DNA of 64,000 bases from NCBI GenBank assembly GCA_047967505.1, contig CM106539.1; one strand, given 5' to 3'. Shown here one piece after another: positions 23,537 to 33,780 of the stretch. The position numbers were made by a program, and so were the translations under genes. Every line of letters begins with the position of its first letter. Positions within the stretch are counted from its first letter, which is position 1. Under the pieces are notes generated by a model that was given only the letters and a program-made list of their open reading frames with translations, ran no database searches and had not been told where the DNA came from. The stretch is from Dipteris shenzhenensis. Lineage: Eukaryota > Polypodiophyta > Polypodiopsida > Gleicheniales.

Positions 23537-24835
23537 ATGAGTATGGACAGCCTTGCAGGAGGAGACCACGATCTATATGCTCCAGAGGGCTTTGATTCCT
23601 GTCAAGCAACACCTGAGGGGACTACCCTTGGTTCGACTCCTCTCAGACCTAGCACTACGACTACCCCTGGTCTGACTCCTCTCAGACATAGCACTGTGAC
23701 TACCCCTCGGGGAACTCCTTTGCTAGCTGTGCATGGCTTTGTCGGGAGTCCCAATGAGTTTGTAGCGCAGATGAGCGATGAGGAGGCAGCAAGGTTCTTC
23801 TCTCTACTATCTCAGAGGACCTTAGCAATTCCCTCCCCTACACTGACGGCTGGACGTACTACCCAACCATCCCCTCGTGCCCCTTCGACTAAGGGGTCAT
23901 CACCTGCGCATGCCTCTTGTAAGGGAAGGAAGAGTAGGAGGGGCAGCTTATGTTGTGCTGACTCGGGAGATGTAGATGAGTCAGCACACTCACATCCCTA
24001 CAGGTCTCCACTTGGTCCAGAGACACAGTATCAGTCAGGTCCCTTGCCCTCTCCTACTCCCACTGCTACTCCTCGCTCCAGAAGCACTTGCACAGCTTCC
24101 ACTCCTTTTGACTCTGCTAGCATCAGTCCTCCTTACTCATCAGGGGATATCTCCTATCAAATCACGGCTATTAGAGAGATAATAGAAGATAGAAAGGGCA
24201 AAGCAGTGATGGCCACCATGAGGCGGTTGATGAGCCATCACTTCAAGAGTGACATTGCTACCGATTGGCGGTATCAAGATGACCAAAAGAAGCAGGCGGT
24301 CATCGATGAATTAAAACAAAAATACCCTAACCCGCCAAATTAGGAGTTTAATGAGAATTATATGCGAGAGCGCATGGGTTTGGTCTTGAAGCATCGTAGA
24401 TCAACCTTGCGTACTTCCATCGCAAAGGGGATGGCTAAACCTAGCTGGACAGACAAAGCTGATTGGAAGTTCTTCAAGAAGTAGAATAGGGACCATCCTG
24501 AAATGTTCAAGGATCAGAGGAGGGCTACGAGGAGATAGCTGGACATCGTAGGTACTTTGCACTTTGGTGCAGGCGGTCGGTTGGCGTTCGAGGCAACCGT
24601 GGTAAATTACTTCTTCTCATTTAATGTATTGTTCTATTTGTTTTACTACATATTACATGCACTTTAGCTAACTCTAACTCTCGTAAATTGGATCCACAGC
24701 AAGTTGCGATGGGTCATCTTCCTACAAATGCAGAGATGCGACACGCATTTCGCATAGGAACAAAGCTATGGTTTATTGAGAAAGAGGCAATGGGAGCAAC
24801 GGTTGATTGGGTTGAGGTGGCTGCTCACATGGTAT
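23537..24835 (+). pseudogene. TNP1/Transposase_24-like gene of the CACTA element
   Basis: A frame of 268 codons (23537-24343) encodes a Ser/Thr/Pro-rich N-terminus and a helical end (IREIIEDRKGKAVMATMRRL). After an in-frame TAG the same frame continues with ENYMRERMGLVLKHRRSTLR, KPSWTDKADWKFFKK (stop) and RRATRR (stop) LDIVGTLHFGAGG. A probable donor (GTG|GTAAAT, about 24600) and acceptor (CACAG, about 24700) join to HLPTNAEMRHAFRIGTKLW. This order resembles the second, DNA-binding gene of En/Spm-type elements. Several stops make it inactive. The assignment rests on layout and on its position inside a CACTA terminus; sequence similarity to the family is moderate. Confidence 0.5.
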
Positions 24836-25081
24836 AAGTCTACTCCTATTTGTAATCTCACTTTTTAAATTGTTTTATTCTTTAGGTTCCAATCTAATTT
24901 TTAATTTATATGGTTCACTCTCAGGGTCAGAGCTCAAGCGTCCCATCACCGGAGGCAAGCGATCACCAGGGCTAGGGATCGGATGCATGTGACGAGAATT
25001 AGGGAGAAGGCGCAGCTCACGAGGACCAAGGATCAGGCCAACAAGACAAGGACGAGGACAAGGACGACAAGGACGATTCGA

Positions 25082-25084
<3 letters not shown>

Positions 25085-25143
<59 letters not shown>

Positions 25144-25145
25144 CA
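25085..25145 (+). repeat. (AGT)n microsatellite
   Basis: About 20 uninterrupted AGT/TAG triplets. The tail TAGCAGTTTGCAT is the start of the segment shared with 63.83-64.0 kb. Confidence 0.95.
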
Positions 25146-25360
25146 GTTTGCATTTTCTTCGCCATGTATGTCATTTTGTATATCCGCTCGTTTGAGAAAT
25201 TTTGTATCACCCATTCGAAAGGGTAATTTTGTAACAAACAATGTTGTACATGTTCGACATGTACATGCTTTTGTTACTCGATCATTTCATTTGAGCGATT
25301 TTGTATCACCCTTTTTGCAAGGAAAATTTTGTTATAAAAAACTTTTGTTTGTAATTACAA

Positions 25361-25430
25361 AAAAAAAGCATTAATGGGGCAAAACAGGGCTTGCTATGGC
25401 CCTGTTTAGCCCCACTAATGCTCTTTTTTT
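25361..25430 (+). repeat. Near-perfect inverted repeat (hairpin) inside CACTA end A
   Basis: Left arm A-rich then GCATTAATGGGGCAAAACAGGGC; an 8-base loop (25391-25398); right arm GCCCTGTTTAGCCCCACTAA then TGC and T-rich. About 30 bp per arm with few mismatches. Confidence 0.85.
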
Positions 25431-25439
25431 AGTTTTGTT

Positions 25440-25545
25440 AATCGTCGCTATATAGCGATGTTTACTAGTGTCGCTATATAGTGACAATTGTTAGCGTTGC
25501 TATATAGCGATGATTAACAGCGTCGCTATATAGCGACGCTTTATA
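25440..25545 (+). repeat. Subterminal palindromes of CACTA end A
   Basis: Four to five copies of a TCGCTATATAGCGA-type palindrome, 15-25 bp apart. These are typical candidate binding sites for a CACTA TNP1 protein. Confidence 0.8.
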
Positions 25546-25666
25546 GCAATAGTTCTTTTCCAATGCTTTTAATGACTTTAATAATGACGTTTGCACCTAT
25601 TTAAAAAAAAAAATAATGTAAAAAGCGTCGGTATTTTTGTCAGAAAAGGGCCTATGCCTTGTAGTG

Positions 25667-28270
25667 CATCAATAAGAAACTCAGAAATATATACAAGTGA
25701 CTCTTGTACCAACTAACCCTCGGCCATGCTACCTTCGGGCCTTGCATTTTGTCTCATAAAACCCTTCAAGGTCTTCATGAAGTACTCGAGGAAGAACAAC
25801 CATCGTGCATGTATAGTACCACATATAGCAATCTCATTCACCAAATGCACTATGAGATGTAGTTGGCTTGTGAGAATAGAATGTGAAAATGTCCCCTCCA
25901 CTAAACAAACGACCTCCACTGACATAACTCGAGCATTCTCAAGCGTGGTGGGAACTATTTCCTTTAAGCTCACATACCTAGAAAGAAAAAAGTACACCAT
26001 ATTAGCAATATGAAAACCTTGCATGGAGCATTGATACACTTCACATTTTGTATCCTGTAAAGTACCTCCCAAGCTCGCCCATCTTGTAAATACAATCCTT
26101 CACATCCTTCGATGCACTATGAGAAATGCTAGTAGGTAGTATGAACTGAACACACGAGGAATGGTTGATTAGTTGCTTCTAATTCACTCACAAATTTGGA
26201 AGGAAAAATATATTATGCATATAAAATACTTACTTGGAGCATCTTGTGCCAATCATGAGATTTCAAGCCATATAATTGCTCTACACCTCTTTTCTTGCTC
26301 TTTGTGAAGGCTCCCTTTAAACACCTCATGCATCCAGTGGGACTACGAATTGTAGTGATAGCTCGTTTCATCGCCACCATCTCTAGCTTTGATAACCTCC
26401 ATGATGCACGAGGTAAAAAGACACGCCCATTTGGCCTCTTTTGTGGCCAAGCTTCACGCATCCTCCCTGTGGTGTGTAGATCCTCCCTTATGCCTGCGGA
26501 ATCTCATGTCCCATTCAAATGTTCCCAAATGGTAGACGCCACATTCTTGAAGATATGCATGGGATCAAGCAGGCGATTAATTGGGACCAATATGGTAGTT
26601 GATAAAAGATGGAGTATCTAAACAAAAGCTGGTGTTAGCGTGCAATCTTTATTTCCATTCAATATAGCACACAATAGCTACAAACCCTTACCAGCTCATG
26701 CCAAGTGGTGGAGGAGTCGTGGAACCGGTCCCGAATTCTCATCCAATCTCCTGCAGTGAGTGACTATGGGGGGACTTCATTCCAAGGGGCAACATATCTA
26801 GGATGATCAGGTGGAAGAAATCGATGATGATTCTCATAGATGACCTTAATCAATGCGTCTGCCCATGAGGCAACTAGCGAAGGACCACAAATAAGACATG
26901 CATGGTAACCCGATGTAGTGAGACCTGAAAAATAAACGCAATTAAGAGTTCAAGGTGGGTTCAGGGTGCCACATCGATTGCCTACTCATAATTAAAATTT
27001 CAATGCTTACCTGATCACTCGCCATAGCCTGGGAAGTCATGCATCGTCCACAGCAAGACTGCTTAGTCTGATGATGAGGGAGGCCTGCTCACATCATGCA
27101 CCTCGATACCTCTCCAAAGTATCTCTAGCTCATCAATCAAAGGATCCAAATAAACATAAGGATTTTTTTACTTTATGTTTCCCTGGAATTAGAAGGGATA
27201 ACATAACATGTCCTTTTTTAATCGCCATAGAGGGTGGAAGATTATAATTCACCAATATCACTGACCATACACTGTAAGAGGTGCTTTTGAGACCAAATGG
27301 GTTCACACCGTCCATACCCAATCCAAGTCTCAAGTTCCTAGGTTGTTCCTTGAAGCTTGGCCATGTGTCTTCAATATGTTCCATGCAGAAGTGTTTGCAG
27401 GAGTTCTCCACTTGCCATCGGTTGATCGATGGAAGGAATGCCATGACATGAGCTCTGCAATGGATTTGCACTTGAACATATATTGGATGCGAGGGATATG
27501 GGAAAATGTCGCAGAACCTTACGAGGCACATCCAAAGTTTTGAGATCTACTCTATATCTTGCCTCTCCATAAGTAGGACTTTGCATCCTCATGTGGTCCA
27601 TGAAATAGAACGCAATCATTGACGCATGCATGGATGCGCTTGTAATCTAATCCTCCAAGAGAGATCACATGTTGCCTTGCCATATCTCTTGAGGTCAGTA
27701 ATTTATTCTCCCTTGGAAGCATTTTACACAATAGCCTGCATGTGAAGACCATAAATGAGAAAAAGCATTTGAGTAATTGACCCACTAGCATAAATTCACC
27801 ATGCTTGCAAAATAGACTTTAAAGCTTACTTGAGTAATGCATTCAAACTTGCATTGCTCGGTCTGCAAGTTTAGTAACTCAAGGAAGGCACGTAGAACAG
27901 AGAATGTGCACCCCTCAAATAGTGGAGTTGATGCTGTAGTAAAAAGATCGTCCTGCTCCATGCTATTATCCCTACCTGAGGACTTATGGAAATATAAATC
28001 CCGCACCATATCATCAAACACCTCCTCCTCCATGGCCTCATGAGGTAATGGTGGAGGTCTACTACCACCATCACTCCATGCATCCATAACGGTCCATTGT
28101 GAATATCCCACCTCATATCGCCGACGTGATTGAGTGAAATTTTGTGTGCATGATAATGTTTCCTCGACATCGATCACACATACATTTGATTTTTTGCTCC
28201 AACCACATTTTGCGATGGTGGATACAGAGGGATCCATCCTCACAAGAGCTACTTGTTGAAGATGAAGACA
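25667..28270 (-). pseudogene. TNP2-type CACTA transposase, N-terminal two thirds, broken
   Basis: Blocks on the minus strand in order: an N-terminal zinc-finger-like/variable region (28.25-27.83 kb, MDPSVSTIAKCGWSKK); KMLPRENKLLTSRDMAR and DYKRIHACVNDCVLF (27.73-27.60 kb); NLRLGLGMDGVNPFGLKSTS and KKGHVMLSLLIPGKHKVKK (27.35-27.15 kb), the tnp2 transposase core; a GYHAC...CG motif near 26.9 kb; PTGCMRCLKGAFTK and GLKSHDWHKMLQ (26.34-26.24 kb); and a DUF4218-like block with HLIVHLVNEIAICGTIHARW and ARPEGSMAEG (25.9-25.72 kb). It ends at YISEFLID. Multiple stops and frame changes are present beyond possible introns. In an intact element this enzyme cuts the transposon termini. Confidence 0.8.
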
Positions 28271-28990
28271 TCCTATAAATAAACAACACAAAAAATGTGT
28301 TCTTGCATGAGTTGTAAATGTCAAAACTCTGTGTAGCATCGAAAAGCGCATCTAACACCACGTCTATACTATGGAACACATCTATAGGCACATCTAAAAC
28401 ATAGTGTAGCCGCACTGATAGATGCACATTTAGATGCGCTTTTAAACGCATGTTTAGATGCACTTTTAAAAGTGCATACTACGAGTTGATTTTCGAACCT
28501 ACTTTTAGCGTGCTTGCTTTCCTTCACATACTTTTAGTGTCATGCGACTTGCTTTCCTATTGACAGACATAGCTCTAGGAATCCACACTTATCTCCAAGC
28601 ACCCACACTCATCTCCAGGCTTACACAGTCATCCCCAAGCAAACAAGAGAAGAGGGTGAACAAGGAAGAGAAGAAAGAGAAGCAGCTTTGAAGAAGGACA
28701 AGAAGCTTCCATGCCTCTATCCAAGGTAAGTCTCTTGGCAGTTAGTCTTGTTTGGAAGTTGCTCTCTTTGGATTTGTCCTTTGTCGTATGAGGAAAGGGA
28801 TGTTTTTGGTACTAGTGTTGTTCTTTTTGGGGTCAAGCGCATGTTCTTTTTAGCTTCTTTAAAATTGTGTCTATTGGAGCGCATCTATAGACGCATCAAA
28901 CAGTGCGTCTAATAGCATGTCTAATTTTTGGGAAAATAGATAGCCACGCCTGTAGACGTGCTATTGCGCTACGATAGTTTTTCTTGTGTG
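25667..28990 (-). mobile_element. Outer CACTA transposon, 5' half (inverted)
   Basis: On the minus strand the end at 28990 reads CACACAAGAAAAACTATCG, close to the CACTACAAGAAAAA terminus common in plant CACTA elements. TAGATGCGC-type subterminal repeats (28.33-28.48 and 28.87-28.98 kb) and TNP2 coding sequence follow. It stops at 25667, exactly where the inner element's terminus begins. The missing 3' half, with the same subterminal repeats, lies at 38320-39936 in the opposite orientation. Confidence 0.75.
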
Positions 28991-29120
28991 TTCTTCCCTT
29001 TCCCCTTCCCCTTCCCGTTCCCCTTTCCCTTCCCCTTCTCCTTCCTTTTCCTTCTCTTTCCCTTCCTCTTCCCCTTCTTCCCCTTCTCTTTTCCTTAAGC
29101 ATTCGTGAGGAAATAAGGGA
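28991..29120 (+). repeat. CT-rich low-complexity tract
   Basis: CCCTTCCCCTTCC-type tract directly outside the outer CACTA terminus. Confidence 0.8.
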
Positions 29121-29234
29121 TTGCATGAATGATGGAAATAAGTGATTGCAAGAGGGCGGGTCCAAGAAAGAGGAAAATTGGACTGAAGCATGAGGGTGGG
29201 ATAAAGAAAGAGGGCATGCATGATGGAGCATTCT

Positions 29235-29660
29235 TTTTCAGTCTTTTTTCTCCTCTTTGTTCCTCTCTTTTCCCCTCTCTTTTTCCCTCTCCTTTCCTCT
29301 ATTTTCACCTCTCTTTCCTCCTCTTTTTTCCTCTCTTTTTCTCTCTTATCTCCTCTCTTTTTCTCTCTTTTTTCGCCTCTCCTTTCGTCTCTTTTCCTCT
29401 CTTATCTCCTCTCTTTTTCTCTCTTTTTTCTCATCTCTTTTCCTCTCTTTTTCCCTCTCTTTCCTTCTCTTTTCTCCTCTCTTTTTCTCTCGTATCTCCT
29501 CTCTTTTCCTCTATTTTTCCCTCTTTTCTCATCACTTTCCTTCTCTCTTTTTCTCTCTTTTATCCTCACTTTTTCTCTCTTTTTCCTTCTCTCTTTTATC
29601 CTCTCTTTCCTTCTCTCTTTTCATCTCTTTGCCTCTCTTTTCTCCTCTCTTTTTCTCTCA
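29235..29660 (+). repeat. Polypyrimidine tandem repeat, CTCTCTTTTTCTCTC type
   Basis: About 420 bp of nearly pure T/C made from a loose CTCTCTTTTTCTCTCTTTTC unit of about 20-25 bp. The long Phe/Leu/Ser frames here are a by-product. Confidence 0.9.
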
Positions 29661-30435
29661 ACACTTATTTCATTAATTTTGGACTCATATGTCTACTTTT
29701 GGACTATTCCTTAAAATCCTTCCCAAATGAAAAGTTTACTTTATGAAAATGTCATTCGAGGATCAGAAGTTTACTTTCTGGCACTATCATTTCCACATAA
29801 TACATTTCAAAATATCTCTCTACAATGTTACACTAATAATGCAAAATTTACTATTAAATCCTAAATTTTATTTCTTGTTTATAAGAATCGTATTCTTAAA
29901 TTTAAAAATTCGAGTTATTAGTTTAAATCCATGAAAAACCATGCTATTGAGGATTCACAAAATTTTAAAAATGTATACACAAAAGACCTGCAAGACTCTT
30001 TTTACTTTCAATGTAGAAAACTATAACGCTCTTGAATATTCAAGAAATTAAAAGGTTTATATAGACATGAGACATGATGGAAGCCTCTTTTGTACTCCAA
30101 AAAATAGCAATAGCTATGCTTGCAATTTTACATTATCATAAGTTTTATAAGAAATATTGCTCTGGATGAGTCTTTGTACAAAGGATCTCCTGTGGCCTTT
30201 TTAATAATTTATTTTTTCCTTTATAGTGAGTTTAGTACAAATGGGCAATCCAGACATTTGCTTGTTTAAATGTCCTTTTCTATCATCACAGAAATCAGTG
30301 ATCCAAACATTTGCTTGTTCACAATGTTCTTATTGTCGTCACTTATCGCTTGGGTGCCATCTTCATTCACTCTCATTTGACTACCACCACCACCTATACT
30401 CTTTCTCGATATTTGAATGGTGTTATCAAAGGCAT
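29661..30435. other. AT-rich DNA without a gene
   Basis: No coding signal. A short direct repeat (ATCCAGACATTTGCTTGTT and ATCCAAACATTTGCTTGTT, about 30247 and 30302) is present. Confidence 0.5.
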
Positions 30436-30439
30436 TCTT

Positions 30440-30715
30440 CATTTGAATGGTGGGAGAGGGAGTGGGAGGGGTGGGGTGGGAGGATGGGCATGGGAGTGGG
30501 AGAGGGAGTGGGAATGGGAGAGGTGGGGGTGGGAGTGGGAAAGGGAAAGGGAGTGGGAATGGGGGGGTAGGGGTAGGGGTGGGAGGATGGGAGTGGGAGT
30601 GGGAGTGGGAGTGGGAGAGGGAGTGGGAATGGAGGAGGTGGGGGTGGGAGGATGGGAGTGAGAGTGAGAGGTGGAGGTGGGAGGATGGAAGTGGGTGGGA
30701 GAGGGAGAGAAGATA
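30440..30715 (+). repeat. G-rich minisatellite, GGGAGTGGGA type
   Basis: About 275 bp of GGGAGTGGGAGAGGGAGTGG variants with dozens of GGG runs separated by 2-4 bases on the plus strand. Confidence 0.95.
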
Positions 30716-30954
30716 ATGTGATGGAGAGGCCAATGGGAGAGGAGATAATGATTTAGAACGATCAATGAGAGAGAAGCACTTAAAACCCTAGTTTTTCTTA
30801 TATGTACTCTCCTCCTCTCATTGTTTCTCTCATTTCAACAAGGAAGAGCAAGAGGAGAAGCAAAAGGAGAAGCAAGAGCAAAAGCAAGCACAAGCATAGA
30901 TCTCAACTTTCTTCCAAGTACTTTTTTTAAATTTGTATTCTTTGAAATTTTATT

Positions 30955-31121
30955 ATAGAGAGAGAAAGAAAAGAGAGAGAAAAGTGAAGGAGAGACGTTT
31001 AGAGAGAGAATCTCGCTACCTTGACAACGAGAGAGAGAGAGGGAGAAAGAGAGAAGGAGAGAGAGGAGAGACGTTTAGAGAGAGAGAGAGGGAGAGACGC
31101 TTAGAGAGAGAGAGGGTGAGA

Positions 31122-31174
<53 letters not shown>

Positions 31175-31381
31175 GGGGGGGGAGGGCCGCGCGAGAGAGG
31201 GAGAGGGGGAGAGAGAGAGAGAGAGAGGGCCGCCCAAGAGGAGAGAGAGAGAGAGGAGGGGAGAGGGCCACGCGAGAGGTGAGAGAGAGAGACGAGAGGG
31301 AGAGAGGTGAGAGAGAGAGAGGGCCACACAAGAGAGAGACAGAGGGAGAGAGCAAGGGAGAGAGAGAGAGAGAGAGGGAGG

Positions 31382-31431
<50 letters not shown>

Positions 31432-31503
31432 AAAGAGGCGCATTGCTACGACAGCGCGAGAGAGAGAGAGAGAAGAGAAAGAAGCACACTGCTGCGGCAG
31501 CGC

Positions 31504-31551
<48 letters not shown>

Positions 31552-31671
31552 AAGAGAGAGAGAGAGAGGAGAGAAAGAGAGAAGAGAGTGAGAGAGAGAG
31601 AGAGAAACATAGAGAGAGGGGAGAGAATAGAGAAAGAGAGGAGAGCAAATGAGGCACGCTACCGTGGCAGC

Positions 31672-31709
<38 letters not shown>

Positions 31710-31910
31710 TGGGCGAGAGAGAGCGAGAGAGAGAGAGAGAGACGAGAAAGCGAGGCGCACTACTACGATAGCGTGAGAGAGAGAGAGGAGAGAGAGAGAG
31801 GCATGGTATCAGTGACACTGAGAGAGAGAGAGAGGAGAGAGAAACAGAGGCATTTGTGCTATCGCACGGGGCATGAGAGCGAGAGAGAGGGGCGCGCTGC
31901 TGTTGCAACA

Positions 31911-31960
<50 letters not shown>

Positions 31961-31979
31961 AGAGAGGAGAGAAAGAGAG

Positions 31980-32038
<59 letters not shown>

Positions 32039-32109
32039 AGGGAGAGAGAGACAGACAGGCAGAGAGAGAGAGAGAGGAGAGAAAAGAGATAGAGAAGAGA
32101 GAAAGAGAG

Positions 32110-32164
<55 letters not shown>

Positions 32165-32178
32165 GAGAGAAAAAGAGG

Positions 32179-32215
<37 letters not shown>

Positions 32216-32290
32216 CGCTGCCACGACAGCGCGAGGGAGAGAGAGAGAGAGAAAGAGAGGAGAGAATGGGGGATAGAGAGAGAGAGAGCA
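30955..32290 (+). repeat. 1.3-kb (GA)n microsatellite with embedded GC-rich stem-loop modules
   Basis: Long (GA)n is interrupted at intervals by GCGC..TGC..CGACAGCGC-like modules (about 31436, 31484, 31650, 31752, 31888 and 32208) and by four GGGCCRCNCRAGAG modules (about 31184, 31226, 31264 and 31319). The long Arg/Glu and Leu/Ser frames here are artefacts of the repeat. Confidence 0.95.
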
Positions 32291-32294
32291 GCGA

Positions 32295-32930
32295 GAGCCT
32301 CTTATGCTCATGCTTAAGCATAAGCATGAGAATATGTCTCCTTCTCCTCTTATGCATAAGCATAAGCATGAGCATAAGAGAAGGAGACATATGCTCATGC
32401 TTATGCTTATGCATGAGCATAAGCATGAGCATAAGAGAAGGGGGAAAGAGAGAAGAAGAGGGAAAGGAAAGAGGGAAAAAGAGGAAAAGAGAGAAGAAGA
32501 GGGAAAGGAAAGAGAGATTGGAAAAGGGGAAAGAGGGAAAGAAAGAGAGAAGAAGAGGGAAAGTAAAGAGGGAAAAAGGGACATATACTCATGCTTATGC
32601 ACTAGCATATGCCTACTTCTCTTATGCCCATGCATAAGCATAAGCATGAGCATATGTCTCCTTCTCTTATGCTCATGCATAAGAGGTTATGCATGAGCAT
32701 AAGAGAAGGAGACATATGCTCATGCTTATGCTTATGCATGAGCATAAGAGAAGGGGGAAAGAGAGAAGAAGAGGGAAAGGAAAGGGGAAAAGAGAGAAGA
32801 AGAGGGAAAGGAAAGAGGGAAAAAGAGGGGGAAAGAGATTGAAAGATTGAAGAAGAGAAGAAGGAAAGGAGGGAAAGAAGAGGAGAGAAGAGGGAAAGAA
32901 GAGAAAAGAGAGGGGAAGAGAGGGTTCCTA
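32295..32930 (+). repeat. Purine tracts alternating with ATGCTTATGCATAAGCAT palindromes
   Basis: Blocks of GCTCATGCTTATGCATGAGC-like palindrome (32310-32435, 32590-32755) alternate with AGAGAAGGGGGAAAGAGAGA-type purine tracts (32430-32580, 32745-32930). The same module recurs at 62905-63067 and 63315-63540, and in reverse complement at 23.04-23.47 kb. Confidence 0.9.
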
Positions 32931-33539
32931 TGCCCATCACTGCAGCTTAAGGTGCTAGCTGCAGGCCAATGCAAATAACAAAAATAACAAATGGAAAAAA
33001 GAGGAAGCACTTACCTGAAATGGTACGTCCTACTCGGTGTTGTGGATTGGCCCTACAAAAGGGAGGAAACGTACCATTTTTCAAATAAGATGTTAGAGGA
33101 AGGAGGAGATTACAAAAGCAACTTCTTGAAAGGAGGAGATTGAGGAGACAAGGAGGAAGAGAAGGAAGAGAAATACAAAAAAGAATAGAAGAGTTGTCTT
33201 CTTTCTTTCTTGAAATCTCATTTTTTGTTTCAATCCTTTGAAAACAAGCATGAAAACTAGTTTATAGGTTTAGCAATACAAGGAGAAGCACTCACAAAAC
33301 TAAAGCTAACAAACAAATAACCTACATTGTTGAAAGAGACTCACCTCTTGAAAAACTTCCTTTCAAGAAGCCAAAGAGGGAGAAGGGTGGAGAGGGAGCA
33401 CAAGAGCTAGGAGAGGGGTAAGGAGTGGAGAATAGAGTGGGAGGTCATAAAAAATAGGTGGGAGGTCATCGGAAATAGGTGGGAGGAGAGATTGCCTTGC
33501 TTACTTGAAAGATTAGAGAGTGCTAAAGAAACCGCCGTG
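32931..33539. other. Unassigned sequence before inner CACTA part D
   Basis: No gene is recognised. A short inverted pair AATGGTACG/CGTACCATT lies at about 33020-33079. Confidence 0.4.
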
Positions 33540-33780
33540 CATCGCGTCGGGTTTCGGTTTTAATCCCTAGCATCACTATATAGTGACGCTTTTCTATCAC
33601 TATATAGCGACGTTTTTAATTAAAAGCATCACTATATAGCGGCGGAACAGAGCAAAACGTCGCTATATAGCAATGCTTTAAGACACTTTATGTTCTAAGT
33701 TGAAAAGGAAGCTCATAGATGCTATTTTATAACTGTTAATATATTTTCTTGCAACTTATGTTGTGATTTTATAAGTGTAG

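Larger units (their letters stand above)
23430..25666 (+). mobile_element. Inner CACTA transposon, end A (with TNP1-like gene)
   Basis: The right boundary is GTAGTG at 25661-25666, so on the minus strand the element begins CACTACAAGGCATAGG. Just inside (25440-25545) are four copies of the palindrome TCGCTATATAGCGA, shared with 33.6-33.7 and 38.1-38.2 kb. The left part holds a TNP1-like gene. The bases outside the terminus (25667-25669) read ATG on the minus strand, the same triplet that follows the other terminus at 38320-38322. The left limit is set only by the CT-rich tract. Confidence 0.7.

Noticed and set aside
29129-29746. Frames of 140-205 codons rich in Phe, Leu and Ser
   Set aside because: They come from a T/C tandem repeat that is open in all three forward frames.
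31075-32181. Very long open frames rich in Ser/Leu or Arg/Glu (both strands, 30.9-32.7 kb)
   Set aside because: They are translations of (GA)n/(CT)n microsatellite DNA, are open in several frames at once, and show no domain.
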